This document shows positions 28,505 through 39,064 of a DNA stretch of 64,000 bases, in pieces. This stretch comes from Nostoc sp. LEGE 06077 (GTDB taxonomy: Bacteria; Cyanobacteriota; Cyanobacteriia; Cyanobacteriales; Nostocaceae). The DNA lies in NCBI RefSeq assembly GCF_015207705.1, contig NZ_JADEWI010000014.1, positions 1-64,000 of the forward strand. The letters are read 5' to 3'. The notes beneath the pieces are model-generated. The model worked only from the letters and a program-made list of their open reading frames with translations, was not told the origin of the DNA and searched no databases. The position numbers and the translations under genes were made by a program. Position 1 is the first letter of the stretch, and each line of letters opens with the position of its first letter.

Positions 28505-30886
28505 ATGCCGCAATACTTTGGAAAACTCCCCACCACAAACCAACCTTGGAAAACAGTTGGCGCAGTGGAATTGGTAAACAAAAATGAACGTACGATTAAT
28601 TTTGCTGCTGGTGATTCCCGCCTCAGTCTTAGCATACTAGCAGCAAATTTAATCAGAGTGCGCTTTACCCCCGCGGGCGAATTTTTACCCCGTCGTTCTT
28701 GGGCGGTAACAGTGGATGATAAAGACTGGGAACAAGTACCATTTGAGATCAAGGAAACTGGGGAAAATTTAGAAATTACAACAGAAAAAATTCGCATCTC
28801 TATCCAAAAGCAAAATTGTCATCTTACCTGTTTTGATTTAGCTGATCGTCCTTTTGCCGAAGATGCAGATATGGGTATTGGTTGGCGTTTAGGTGGAGTT
28901 GCTAGTTGGAAAAAAATTGCCGCCGATGAACATTTCTATGGTTTTGGTGAACGCACAGGCTTTTTAGATAAACTCAGTCAAGTTAAAACAAACTGGACAG
29001 TTGATGCGTTAGATTACGATGCAATCACCGACGAAATGTACCAAGCAATTCCATTTTTTCTGGCGTTGCGTCCCTATGTCGGCTACGGCATTTTTTTCAA
29101 CACAACTTTCTGGAGTCAATTTGATCTCGGTGCAGCCCAACCGAGTGTGTGGAAAATGGAAACTCGCGGCGGTGAGTTGGATTATTACATTATCTACGGC
29201 CCTGAACCTGGGGAAATTCTCCGCACCTATACTCAGTTAACAGGGCGAATGCCTTTACCGCCAAAATGGGCATTAGGATATCACCAATGTCGTTGGAGTT
29301 ATGAATCAGAAATTGTGGTGCGGGAATTAGCACAGGAATTTCGTCAGCGGCGCATTCCCTGTGATGTGATTCACCTAGATATCGACTATATGCGCGGTTA
29401 TCGCGTCTTTACTTGGAGTCCTAACCGCTTTCCCAACCCAGCACAATTAATTGCTGACTTAGCAAAAGATGGCTTTAAAACAGTCACAATTATTGATCCT
29501 GGCGTAAAGTATGAACCAGAAGCTAATTATCACGTTTTTGACCAAGGATTAGCCAACGATTATTTTGTCCGAAAAGTTGATGGAAGGCTGTTTCACGGTT
29601 ATGTTTGGCCGGAAAAAGCCGTCTTTCCTGACTTTATGCGGGCTGATGTGCGTCATTGGTGGGGAAATCTGCACAAAAACCTCACAGATATTGGTGTTGC
29701 GGGTATTTGGAATGATATGAATGAACCGGCGATTGATACTCGTCCCTTTGGGGATGGTGGGGAGAAAATTTGGTTTCCTTTAGATGCACCACAGGGGGAA
29801 GTGGAGAATTTGGCAACTCATCAAGAGGTGCATAATTTGTATGGGTTGATGATGGCCAAAGCTTGTTCGCAAGGGTTACAACAACATCGTCAACAAGAAC
29901 GCTCCTTTGTGTTAACTCGTTCTGGTTATGCTGGTATACAGCGTTGGTCTTCTGTGTGGATGGGGGACAACCATTCTTTGTGGGAACATTTGGAAATGTC
30001 CTTACCCATGCTTTGCAATATGGGACTTTCGGGTGTGGGGTTTGTGGGTTGCGATATTGGCGGATTTGCGGGAAATGCGACGGCGGAATTATTTGCCCGG
30101 TGGATGCAATTAGGAATGCTTTACCCCTTGATCCGCGGTCATTCTGCTATGTCTACAGCGCGTCATGAGCCTTGGGTATTTGGCGATCGCACCGAAAATA
30201 TCTGTAGAGAATATATTAATCTGCGTTATCAGCTTTTGCCTTATATTTACAGTTTATTTTGGGAAGCTGCCACTACTGGCGCACCAATTCTCCGACCATT
30301 ACTCTACCATTTTCCCAATGATCCGCAAACCTACACCCTTTATGATCAAGTTCTTTTAGGCTCTGCACTCATGGCTGCACCCGTTTACCGTCCTGGTGTG
30401 GAACATCGAGCCGTCTATTTACCCGCAGGTACTTGGTATGACTGGTGGAGTGGCGAATGTTATCAAGGCCCAACTCATATTTTGGCTGATGCACCCTTAG
30501 AAAAAATGCCCCTTTATGTGCGTAGTGGTGCGGTAATTCCGATGCAACCAGTGATGCAATATGTGGATGAATTACCACCTGATGAAATTCGCTTGCGGGT
30601 TTGGCCTGGTAATGGTGAATATAATTTCTATGAAGATGATGGACAAACATTCGAGTACATCAATCAAAATTTTTCCCTCAGAACCATTAACGTCTTGACA
30701 GATACAAATCAAACAATAGTCAACATTAGTAGTACCAGGGAGGGAAAATGGCTACCGCCACAGCGACAAATAATTGTGGAACTTGTAGGTGTAGGTCAAC
30801 AGCAATTTTTAGATGATGGTCAATCCAAAAATTTATCATTTTCAGGAAATTATTTAGGCGGGAAGGAAATAAAGAACAGGAAATAG
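28505..30886 (+). CDS. GH31 alpha-glucosidase
   Basis: I choose ATG 28505 (MPQYFGKLP), giving 793 residues. The catalytic nucleophile is Asp404 in GIWNDMNEPAI, the GH31 signature. Other family blocks are LGYHQCRWSYES, HLDIDYMRGYRVFTW, RSGYAGIQRWSSVWMGDN (acid/base region) and RGHSAMSTARHEPW. GH31 enzymes release glucose from the non-reducing ends of alpha-glucans. With the phosphorylase at 35166 it fits glycogen or maltodextrin turnover, although a hybrid kinase gene lies between. It appears cytoplasmic, since no signal peptide is seen. Confidence 0.95.
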   Translation: MPQYFGKLPTTNQPWKTVGAVELVNKNERTINFAAGDSRLSLSILAANLIRVRFTPAGEFLPRRSWAVTVDDKDWEQVPFEIKETGENLEITTEKIRISIQKQNCHLTCFDLADRPFAEDADMGIGWRLGGVASWKKIAADEHFYGFGERTGFLDKLSQVKTNWTVDALDYDAITDEMYQAIPFFLALRPYVGYGIFFNTTFWSQFDLGAAQPSVWKMETRGGELDYYIIYGPEPGEILRTYTQLTGRMPLPPKWALGYHQCRWSYESEIVVRELAQEFRQRRIPCDVIHLDIDYMRGYRVFTWSPNRFPNPAQLIADLAKDGFKTVTIIDPGVKYEPEANYHVFDQGLANDYFVRKVDGRLFHGYVWPEKAVFPDFMRADVRHWWGNLHKNLTDIGVAGIWNDMNEPAIDTRPFGDGGEKIWFPLDAPQGEVENLATHQEVHNLYGLMMAKACSQGLQQHRQQERSFVLTRSGYAGIQRWSSVWMGDNHSLWEHLEMSLPMLCNMGLSGVGFVGCDIGGFAGNATAELFARWMQLGMLYPLIRGHSAMSTARHEPWVFGDRTENICREYINLRYQLLPYIYSLFWEAATTGAPILRPLLYHFPNDPQTYTLYDQVLLGSALMAAPVYRPGVEHRAVYLPAGTWYDWWSGECYQGPTHILADAPLEKMPLYVRSGAVIPMQPVMQYVDELPPDEIRLRVWPGNGEYNFYEDDGQTFEYINQNFSLRTINVLTDTNQTIVNISSTREGKWLPPQRQIIVELVGVGQQQFLDDGQSKNLSFSGNYLGGKEIKNRK

Positions 30887-31066
30887 GAAAGAAGCGATTC
30901 AGGTAGATCTAGCTTCGCAAAAATAAAATAAGAGTTCTATTATAGATAGGTGAAAAAATCGCTAATTTATCTTTATCTCAGAGAGGAACAATAAAAGATG
31001 TAAACCTACAAAACATCAAAATATTCGCACGCTAGTCTAGTTAAAGATGCGGTTACAAAAATATCA

Positions 31067-34000
31067 ATGTTAAAGATCAACCGCTTGCAACTGCAAGATA
31101 TACGAAATTCAATATTGGTCAAGGTTGCAGCCGCGATCGCCATCCTCGCCGGTAGTTTTGTACTATTTGGGTGGATGTTCGACATTGAATTTTTTAAAAT
31201 GGGTAACAACCCCAGGCTGTTCAGAATGAAGGCCAACACAGCGCTGGCTTTTATCTTATTAGGTCTGTCGCTGTGGCTGTCACAAATCACCAAAAACAAG
31301 CAGGCTGATGTTGATTTTAGACAGAAACTCAAGGGCAGACGACAAGTTATTTATTTGTGCTTGGCTAGAGGATTGAGTTTAATTCCCATAATTATTGGCT
31401 TACTCACAATTATTCAATATTTATTTGGCGGGAATTTAGGAATTGACCAGCTACTATTTCGAGATACACAAAATTCTTTGTTGACATCTTATCCAGGTAG
31501 GATGGGATTTAACACAGCGTGTAACTTTTTCTTTTTGGGCTGTGCTTTAGAACTTTTGGCTGATCCAAAAAGCGATCGCCGCTTTTGGTATAGCCAAATT
31601 CTCACTCTCATGGCTGGCGTGATTTCTTTAGAAGCGCTGATCGGCTACACCTACGATATCAAAATTCTCTACAGTTTCTTCCCAAACGGGACTCCGATGG
31701 CATTACACACAGTATTAATCTTCAGTGTGCTGTGTGTGGGAATTCTCTGGTCAGAAACAAACCAAGGATTCATGCGCGTCATTACCAGCGAAAGTTATGG
31801 GGGTTTACTAGCGCGTCGTTTATTAATAGCAGCGATCGCTGTACCTTTATTATTAGGCTGGTTAATTATTCAAGGTCAGCGAGCCGCATATTATGACCCA
31901 GCTTTTGCCATAGCGGTGTTTGCACTAATCCTGATTATTATCTTTGCCCTGTTGATTTGGCAATGTGCCGCAGTTGTGGAACGCCTCTGGTGCAACAACG
32001 AACGCACGCAAACAGCCTTGAGAACCTATGAAGAAAAACTCAAAAGTCTCGTAGATGCTAACGTTATTGGGATCTTATTTGGTGATGTGTACGGTAATAT
32101 CCACCAAGCCAATGATGAATTTCTGCGGATGGTTGGTTATACACGAGAAGATTTACTCGCAGGTCAATTACAGCGGGACAAACTCACACTACCAGAGTAT
32201 CAGCATTTAGATGAACAAGCGATCGCCCAAGCCCAGGCGAGTACTAATGGCGCTTGTACACCATATAAAAAAGAATATCTCCGCAAAGATGGTAGTCGCA
32301 TCCTCGTGTTAGTCGGCTACGTATTAGTGGGAGACCAACATCAAGAATCGGTAGCCTTTATTCTCGACTTAAGCGAACGCCAACAAGCACAAGAACAAAT
32401 TCTGCAACTCAATCGAGATTTACAACGGCGAGTTGTGGAGTTGCAAACCTTATTGGATGTGATTCCCATTGGCATTGGCATTGCAGAAGATCGTGAATGT
32501 AGAAGAATTCGTGTTAACCCTTGTTTAGCCAAGCAACTGGGTATCTCCACCGATGTCAATGCGTCTCTCACTGCACCTACCGAAGAACGACCCACAACAT
32601 TTAAAGTTTACTACGAAGGTCGAGAACTGTTACCAGAAGAACTACCCATGCAGTATGCAGCTGCACATGGTGTAGAAGTTCTCGATTTTGAATTGGATGT
32701 GGTGCATAACAATGGCCAAGTCACCAAGTTGTTAGAATATGTTGCCCCTTTATTTGATGAAGAAGGTAACAGTAGAGGCTGTATTGGAGCATTCTTAGAT
32801 ATTACCAGTCGCAAACAAGCCGAGGAATTACAGCAGCAGCAACAAAAATGGCTGGAAGATGTGTTAAACCTTATGCCCAGACCATTGCTACTGATCGAAC
32901 CAGAAACAGCAAGGGTAAAATTTGCTAATCGCACCGCCAACGAATTAGCTGGAGGCGAATTTCCCCAAGATATCCCAGCCGAAGATTATCACACAGCCTA
33001 CTATTGCACAGATGCCGCAGGCAACCGCATCCCCAACGAGCAAATGCCAGGGGTACGAGTTGCCCGTGGAGAGCGTTTGCATGGTGTAGAAATGGACTGG
33101 CATACTAGCCAAAGGGTTTATTCCTTATTGATATTTGCAGATACACTGCCGGCTATGCACGGTTATCCAGCAACCTGTGTGTTGGTATTCCAAGATATTA
33201 CTCAACTCAAGCAAGTAGAAAAAGCATTATCCCTAGGAAATAAAAGACTGCAACTACTATTTAGTACAGCCAGCGCCCTTTTATCTAGCCAGCAACCTGT
33301 GGCGTTGATTAACAGTGTTTTCTCTCATCTTCAAGAACAAATTAGTTTAGATGTTTACTTCAACTATTTAGTTGAGGATAACTCTCAGGTCATGCGTTTA
33401 GCTTCTTATCGAGGCTTTGGTGCAGAACTAGCCAAAAAAATTGAGTTTTTAGAATTTGGGCAAGCAGTCTGCGGGACTACAGCCCAATGTCGGCAACCAA
33501 CATATCTCGAAAATGTTCAGCAGTCAACTGACCCCAAAACAGAATTAATTCGTTCTTTAGGGGTGAATGCTTATTATAGTTATCCATTAATTGCACAAGG
33601 TCAGTTGTTTGGTACCCTTTCCTTTGGTAGTTGTCGGCGGCATTTCTTCACCGAAAATCAAAGAGGGATGATGCAGGCGATTTGCGACCAAATTGCGATC
33701 GCAATGGAAAGGGCAAGTTTAATTACTTCTTTGCAGCAGCAAACTGAGCAGTTGCAACAAGCCAACCGGATGAAAGATGAGTTTTTAGCCATACTTTCTC
33801 ACGAATTGCGATCGCCCCTCAATGCAATTCTCGGTTGGGCGCAACTACTCCGCAGCCGAAAACTGAGTGATCACCAAATTGCCAAAGCCCTAGAAACCAT
33901 TGAACGCAATGCGAGAATGCAAACTCAGATGATTGAAGACTTACTCGATATCTCCCGGATGATTAGGGGTAAGTTAAATCTCAAAGTTTTTACGTGCAAT

Positions 34001-34939
34001 CTGATCAACATTATTGAATCAACTATTGAAACGGTGACTTTAGCCGCCCAAGCTAAAGAAATTGAGTTGCAATTTTCGCAGATTCATCATGGGGAAGCAC
34101 CGCACAACGACAGCCAATTTTTAATTTCTGGTGATAGCGATCGCCTACAGCAAATTATGTGGAATTTGCTCTCCAATGCCATTAAGTTTACACCCCAAGG
34201 CGGGAGAGTAGAAATTCAAATTTCCCAGATTATGGGGCAGATTTCGGAAGTCGCACAAATTCAAATCATTGATACAGGTGTAGGCATTCAGCGCGAGTTT
34301 CTGCCTTATGTCTTTGATCGCTTCCGTCAAGCCGACAGTTCCAGCACCAGGGCGCACGGTGGTTTAGGATTAGGTTTAGCAATCGTCCGGCACTTAGTAG
34401 AATTGCACGGTGGGACTGTAGATGTCGATAGTCCAGGAGAAGGGCAAGGTACGACTTTTACCGCCAAATTACCCTTACTTGTGTCGAATAAAGAAGTTGT
34501 TTCTGCGCCAATGAGCCTACCGGAAGCAGACAGTGAGATTGTACCTGGGTCTCCCTCCCTAGCTGGTGTGCGAGTACTAGTTGTAGACGACGAAGCCGAC
34601 ACCCGCGAATATATGACCACAGTATTGCAACAATGCCAAGCCCAAGTACAAGCCGTTGGTTCAGTTAAAGAAGCATTACAAGTAATTGCTCAGTGGAAAC
34701 CCGATGTATTAGTCAGTGATATCGGTATGCCTGGTGAAGATGGCTATTCATTAATTCGCCAATTGCGATCGCAATCTCCCGAACAAGGTGGTAAAATTCC
34801 CGCCGCCGCTTTAACCGCTTACGCTAGAGCCGAAGACCGAATGCGTGCGATTCAAGAAGGTTTTCAACTCCATTTACCTAAACCGATTGAACCTGTGGAA
34901 TTAGCTACAGTAGTTGCCAGCCTTGTCGGTAGAACTTGA
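31067..34939 (+). CDS. Membrane hybrid sensor histidine kinase (PAS-GAF-HK-REC)
   Basis: The 1290-residue protein has an N-terminal membrane region of about eight helices (15-310) and no large periplasmic domain. Two or three PAS domains follow (about 330-450, 465-585, 600-715), then a GAF domain (about 735-880), HisKA with phospho-His912 in SHELRSPLNAILG, HATPase (DTGVGI, GGLGLGLAIV) and a C-terminal receiver with Asp1218 in LVSDIGMPGEDG. It would sense a signal through the membrane part and PAS/GAF domains and pass phosphate to its own receiver. The output partner is not visible in the window. Confidence 0.95.
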   Translation: MLKINRLQLQDIRNSILVKVAAAIAILAGSFVLFGWMFDIEFFKMGNNPRLFRMKANTALAFILLGLSLWLSQITKNKQADVDFRQKLKGRRQVIYLCLARGLSLIPIIIGLLTIIQYLFGGNLGIDQLLFRDTQNSLLTSYPGRMGFNTACNFFFLGCALELLADPKSDRRFWYSQILTLMAGVISLEALIGYTYDIKILYSFFPNGTPMALHTVLIFSVLCVGILWSETNQGFMRVITSESYGGLLARRLLIAAIAVPLLLGWLIIQGQRAAYYDPAFAIAVFALILIIIFALLIWQCAAVVERLWCNNERTQTALRTYEEKLKSLVDANVIGILFGDVYGNIHQANDEFLRMVGYTREDLLAGQLQRDKLTLPEYQHLDEQAIAQAQASTNGACTPYKKEYLRKDGSRILVLVGYVLVGDQHQESVAFILDLSERQQAQEQILQLNRDLQRRVVELQTLLDVIPIGIGIAEDRECRRIRVNPCLAKQLGISTDVNASLTAPTEERPTTFKVYYEGRELLPEELPMQYAAAHGVEVLDFELDVVHNNGQVTKLLEYVAPLFDEEGNSRGCIGAFLDITSRKQAEELQQQQQKWLEDVLNLMPRPLLLIEPETARVKFANRTANELAGGEFPQDIPAEDYHTAYYCTDAAGNRIPNEQMPGVRVARGERLHGVEMDWHTSQRVYSLLIFADTLPAMHGYPATCVLVFQDITQLKQVEKALSLGNKRLQLLFSTASALLSSQQPVALINSVFSHLQEQISLDVYFNYLVEDNSQVMRLASYRGFGAELAKKIEFLEFGQAVCGTTAQCRQPTYLENVQQSTDPKTELIRSLGVNAYYSYPLIAQGQLFGTLSFGSCRRHFFTENQRGMMQAICDQIAIAMERASLITSLQQQTEQLQQANRMKDEFLAILSHELRSPLNAILGWAQLLRSRKLSDHQIAKALETIERNARMQTQMIEDLLDISRMIRGKLNLKVFTCNLINIIESTIETVTLAAQAKEIELQFSQIHHGEAPHNDSQFLISGDSDRLQQIMWNLLSNAIKFTPQGGRVEIQISQIMGQISEVAQIQIIDTGVGIQREFLPYVFDRFRQADSSSTRAHGGLGLGLAIVRHLVELHGGTVDVDSPGEGQGTTFTAKLPLLVSNKEVVSAPMSLPEADSEIVPGSPSLAGVRVLVVDDEADTREYMTTVLQQCQAQVQAVGSVKEALQVIAQWKPDVLVSDIGMPGEDGYSLIRQLRSQSPEQGGKIPAAALTAYARAEDRMRAIQEGFQLHLPKPIEPVELATVVASLVGRT

Positions 34940-35165
34940 AAGTGATTTATCCGCAATAACGTTGCAAGAAAAATTAATAATACTGAAATTTTTGTAACCA
35001 AAAGTGATGCAAATTGATGAGAAAAATTCGGTAAACCAGGGATAATACTACAAAAGTCAAAGAAAAAAGCATCATTAATATTGGCAAAGTATTGATGACA
35101 AAAGCTGCTTCGTCTTCAGGGGAGAATTCACAAATGAGGACTCCGGCGCAATCAACCTGAAGGGA

Positions 35166-37439
35166 ATGACATGGCAGCAGATGATCAGTGAAATCGCAAA
35201 AGTGAAGAGAGAATTTAAGACTTGTATGGCTAACAGCAGTGTAATGACCGCATCGATACGTTTAAGCGAAAAGATGCCTTTTCCCCTCAAGCGTTTAGCA
35301 GATTTAGCTTATAACTATTGGTGGAGTTGGAGTAGCGATCGCATATCCTTATTTCAAACCATCGATCCCCAAGAATGGGAACGTTGTGGACATAACCCAG
35401 TGGCAATTTTAGAGTCAGCCAGTTACGAACGCCTGACGCAACTAGCGGAAGATCCACTTTACCTTAAACAGATTTCCGCCTTAGTCCGAGAATTTGACCA
35501 ATACATGGCACAGCAAGATACTTGGGTGAGTCGAGTCGCACCGCAAGTTTCTGCTGAACACCCTATTGCTTATTTTTGTGCTGAATTTGGCATCCATGAA
35601 TCTCTACCCGTTTACTCTGGTGGGTTGGGTATTTTAGCCGGGGATCACCTGAAATCCTCTTCAGATTTGGGTGTACCGTTGATTGGCGTTGGCTTGTTAT
35701 ATCGCCAAGGTTACTTTCGCCAACGTTTGAACCGTCAAGGTTGGCAAGAAGATTATTATCTGGATAATCCCTTCCAGAGAATGCCCCTAGAGTTAATTAA
35801 AAACGAGCAAGGGGAACCAATCACCATCCAGATAGAAATTCGTCAACGACAAGTAAAAGTTCAAATTTGGCAAGTACAAGTCGGGCGAGTAACTTTATAT
35901 TTACTAGATAGCGATCGCCAAGACAATGATCCCATCGACCGTTGGCTCACAGGCCATTTATATGGCGGTAATTTAGAAACTCGCATCGCCCAAGAAGTTG
36001 TTTTAGGAATTGGTGGCGTTAGGGCGTTAACCGCCTTGGGAATTAAACCCTCTGTACATCACCTCAACGAAGGACACGCCGCCTTTTGTACCCTAGAAAT
36101 TGCCCGCCAAGAAATCGAACGTACAGGTAAATCCTTCTACGATATTGAAGCCAGCGTTAAGAAAAGTTGCGTATTCACCACCCACACACCGGTTCCCGCA
36201 GGTCACGATGTTTTCTCCCCTGATTTAATCGACTCATACTTTGCCCAATACTGGCCGCAACTGCGACTATCCCGCGAACAATTTTTAGCCTTGGGTGCTA
36301 GACGACTAGGCGACCCTTGGGAACCCTTTGGGATGACCGTTTTAGCCTTGCGGATGTGTCGTGCTTGCAACGGTGTAAGTGAACTACACGGCAAAGTCTC
36401 CCGCAAAATGTGGACAGTCCTCTACCCACAACATACAGAAGACACAGTACCCATTGGGTACATTACCAATGGTGTTCATGCACCCACTTGGACTGCACCT
36501 TTACTGGCAGACTTATATGATGAGTATTTAGGTAAAGACTGGAAAAATAATGCCCTTGATCCCCAGATGTGGGCGAAAGTTGACGACATTCCCGACACAG
36601 AACTTTGGACAAGACATCAAATACTCAAAGAAAGACTCATTGCCTACACTCGTTATAAAGTCAAAAAATCACGAGAACAACGGGGTGAAGATTATCAAAG
36701 TATTCAAGCCGTTGATAACTTACTTGACCCGAATATTCTCACCATTGGCTTCGCCCGACGCTTTAGCCCTTATAAACGGGGTGATTTAATTTTACGGGAT
36801 GCCGAACGGGCTGTGAAGATTTTTGGCAATGCCCAACGTCCAGTGCAAATTATCTTTGCAGGAAAGGCGCACCCAGCGGATGAAGAAGGTAAACGCATTA
36901 TCCAACGCTTGATGGAATGGTGCCATAATTCGGGGATTATCAACCGAGTTGCCTTTATTGAAGATTACGACATTTACACCGGTCAAAAACTCGTCCAAGG
37001 TGTTGATGTTTGGTTAAATAACCCCCGTCGTCCCCTCGAAGCATCCGGTACAAGTGGGCAAAAAGTTTGCTTTAACGGCGGACTGAATTGCAGCGTTTTA
37101 GATGGTTGGTGGTGCGAAGGTTATCAAACGGGTGCAGATGGCAAAGGCATTAACGGTTGGGCTATTGGTGAAGATGCTCACACCAGTGATCAAGAATTGC
37201 AAGACCGCATCGATTCGCAATCACTGTACCAGCTGTTAGAGTCAGAAATTGTTCCCCTCTACTATGACCAAGATGCTCAAGGTATTCCCCATCGCTGGAT
37301 ACAGATGATGAAAACCTCGATTAAGACCAATGCACCACTGTTCAATACAGATAGAATGATTGCTGACTACGTATCACAGGTGTATGTCCCAGAAATTTCT
37401 GCCCGTGTTGAACCAATTTTGGCTAAGGTTTTGCTATAG
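35166..37439 (+). CDS. glgP: Alpha-glucan phosphorylase (short GlgP type)
   Basis: The 757-residue enzyme has the DUF3417-type N terminus (LKRLADLAYNYWWSWSSDR) and the glycogen phosphorylase core: AEFGIHESLPVYSGGLGILAGDHLK, HLNEGHAAF, TTHTPVPAGHDVF, FARRFSPYKRGDLI and the PLP-site region GTSGQKVCFNGGLN, in which GTSGQK is clear. It splits alpha-1,4-glucan with phosphate to glucose 1-phosphate. The first 30 residues before LSEKMPFP are probably variable, and ATG 35226 is an alternative start. A classic terminator follows at 37475. Confidence 0.95.
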   Translation: MTWQQMISEIAKVKREFKTCMANSSVMTASIRLSEKMPFPLKRLADLAYNYWWSWSSDRISLFQTIDPQEWERCGHNPVAILESASYERLTQLAEDPLYLKQISALVREFDQYMAQQDTWVSRVAPQVSAEHPIAYFCAEFGIHESLPVYSGGLGILAGDHLKSSSDLGVPLIGVGLLYRQGYFRQRLNRQGWQEDYYLDNPFQRMPLELIKNEQGEPITIQIEIRQRQVKVQIWQVQVGRVTLYLLDSDRQDNDPIDRWLTGHLYGGNLETRIAQEVVLGIGGVRALTALGIKPSVHHLNEGHAAFCTLEIARQEIERTGKSFYDIEASVKKSCVFTTHTPVPAGHDVFSPDLIDSYFAQYWPQLRLSREQFLALGARRLGDPWEPFGMTVLALRMCRACNGVSELHGKVSRKMWTVLYPQHTEDTVPIGYITNGVHAPTWTAPLLADLYDEYLGKDWKNNALDPQMWAKVDDIPDTELWTRHQILKERLIAYTRYKVKKSREQRGEDYQSIQAVDNLLDPNILTIGFARRFSPYKRGDLILRDAERAVKIFGNAQRPVQIIFAGKAHPADEEGKRIIQRLMEWCHNSGIINRVAFIEDYDIYTGQKLVQGVDVWLNNPRRPLEASGTSGQKVCFNGGLNCSVLDGWWCEGYQTGADGKGINGWAIGEDAHTSDQELQDRIDSQSLYQLLESEIVPLYYDQDAQGIPHRWIQMMKTSIKTNAPLFNTDRMIADYVSQVYVPEISARVEPILAKVLL

Positions 37440-37474
37440 AGTCTTAAAAGAATCGTAATTTTCCTGGTTCAATA

Positions 37475-37502
37475 AAGAGGTGGTTAACCCACCTCTTTTT
37501 TT
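37475..37502 (+). terminator. Rho-independent terminator of glgP
   Basis: aagaggtgg (37475-37483) pairs perfectly with ccacctctt (37489-37497) around a 5-base loop, and a run of T follows to 37502. Confidence 0.9.
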
Positions 37503-37604
37503 GTCAGTTCATAATAGAAATTTTCCGAGTAGATTGCCTTTTTAGAAAAATTTTTCAGCAATTGAGGTTTGTTACGGGTTGTCAAGAAAATTAATGTCCA
37601 GCCT

Positions 37605-37727
37605 ATGCAATTCTTAAAAGCGACAAATCCCAGTACCGGGGAAGTGCGTGTTTCTCAAGTACCTATGCGTATTACCTCTGCTATTGAGGCTGTACAGTGG
37701 GTAAATAGACACCGCAAATTAAAATAA
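37605..37727 (+). CDS. 40-residue conserved-looking small protein
   Basis: ATG 37605 opens a frame of 40 codons ending at TAA 37725-37727, 10 bases before the Tab2-like gene. The product reads like a folded peptide (MQFLKATNPSTGEVR, then AIEAVQWVNRHRKLK). It has balanced composition and no repeat sequence. Its position after the glgP terminator and directly ahead of the next gene suggests co-transcription. I do not recognise the family. Confidence 0.5.
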   Translation: MQFLKATNPSTGEVRVSQVPMRITSAIEAVQWVNRHRKLK

Positions 37728-37737
37728 AGAGTTAGTT

Positions 37738-38535
37738 ATGAAAATTTGGCAAGCTGATTTTTATCGGAGTTCGCAACAGGATGAATCGGGAAAAGTATTG
37801 TGGGAGTTGTTGATTTGTGATAAAAATCGCAGCTTTGAATATACAGCTACCTGTCCCCAGTCAGAGGCAAATTCAAGTTGGGTGACAACTCAAATTCAGC
37901 AAGCAACAGGTGAAAAATTTCCAGATGTGATTCAAGTGTTTCGGCCACAGTCGTTGAGTTTAATCGAGACAGCAGGACGTAATTTAGGCATTTTGGTGGA
38001 ACCTACCCGCCGGACTTTTGCCCTCAAACAGTGGTTAGAGGAAAGAAATTCTGCTTTTAGTTTAGAAAAACCTGCACCCTTACCATTACCAGAAAACCTT
38101 TGGGGGGAACAGTGGCGCTTGGCAACTTTAGCCGCGGGCGATTTAGAAACAGAATTTAGCGATCGCCCCATTCCGATTTTATCTATGCCAGAATTCCTTA
38201 AACCCATAAATCTGGGTTTAGCCTCAACCATACCCGTTCCTGGTGTCGTAATTTATGGTGGCAGACAATCTATGCGTTTGGTACGTTGGTTAGTCGCAGC
38301 GCATCCCGTCGCTTTGAATTACATTGCAGGTGCGCCCGATGGTTTAATTTTAGAAGCTGGCTTAGTTGATAGATGGGTATTAGCCACCTTTGAAGATGCT
38401 GAAGTTACCGCCGCTGCCAAAGTTTATGAACAGCGTAAACAACAAAGTCGAGGATTGCACTTTTTATTAGTCCAACCCGATGATTCTGGCATGACTTACA
38501 GTGGCTTTTGGTTATTACAAACCGAAAGTGATTGA
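37738..38535 (+). CDS. Tab2/Atab2-like RNA-binding protein
   Basis: The 265-residue protein begins KIWQADFYRSS and WELLICDKNRSF, the hallmark of Tab2/Atab2 (DUF1092). A C-terminal WLLQTES and the central GRNLGILVEPTRRTFALKQW (about 82-101) also fit. In algae and plants the homologues bind RNA and are needed to translate photosystem I (psaB) or both photosystem core mRNAs. The cyanobacterial orthologue probably has a related role in photosystem biogenesis. Confidence 0.9.
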   Translation: MKIWQADFYRSSQQDESGKVLWELLICDKNRSFEYTATCPQSEANSSWVTTQIQQATGEKFPDVIQVFRPQSLSLIETAGRNLGILVEPTRRTFALKQWLEERNSAFSLEKPAPLPLPENLWGEQWRLATLAAGDLETEFSDRPIPILSMPEFLKPINLGLASTIPVPGVVIYGGRQSMRLVRWLVAAHPVALNYIAGAPDGLILEAGLVDRWVLATFEDAEVTAAAKVYEQRKQQSRGLHFLLVQPDDSGMTYSGFWLLQTESD

Positions 38536-38562
38536 GAAACTAATTTTAGACAGCAATTCTTC

Positions 38563-38847
38563 CTACTGACCTTGTACCCGCGCCTGTTTGACCATCGCAA
38601 TCAAAGTTTGATGGGCATCTTCAGCATCAGCTAAAACATGATCAAATTGGATACGTACTGGTGTCGCTTCTCCATTTACTTGTGCGGTTAAATCCATACC
38701 CTGGGCATCAATTGACAGCATTTTGGCTGCTGTGGCCTGTGTCACACTAGCAAAAGCTTTTGCATAGAGTAGTATCGCTTCAGCATGATCTTCGTTCATG
38801 TGAGTGCAGATGCGTGAGGTAATTTCTGGAGAAAATTGTTCAGACAT
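38563..38847 (-). CDS. DUF2470-domain protein
   Basis: The 94-residue protein is a single DUF2470 domain: RICTHMNEDHAEAILLYAKAF at the start (core HMNEDHAEAI), MLSIDAQGMDL, and HQTLIAMVKQAR at the end. In larger proteins this domain follows a split-barrel haem-oxygenase-like domain (HugZ type) and takes part in haem contact. Alone, its role is unknown, and haem or tetrapyrrole handling is the natural guess. The start is ATG 38847. Confidence 0.85.
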   Translation of the reverse strand: MSEQFSPEITSRICTHMNEDHAEAILLYAKAFASVTQATAAKMLSIDAQGMDLTAQVNGEATPVRIQFDHVLADAEDAHQTLIAMVKQARVQGQ

Positions 38848-39064
38848 TGGGCAAACTAAATAAACATAACAGCCTAAATTTTAAGCTAATGTAAAGCCAA
38901 TTTTTAGTGTTAATGTGTTGTTTGCAGATTTAGCGTGTTTGGTACAGATAAGACTTCAAATAAAATTTAAATTTACTCAAGTAATATTTATCTTTATTTA
39001 CGGAATAACCAGCGCTTATACTGTAGCAAAAATATTAAACTGATTTTATTCCAGTTAAAAGCAG

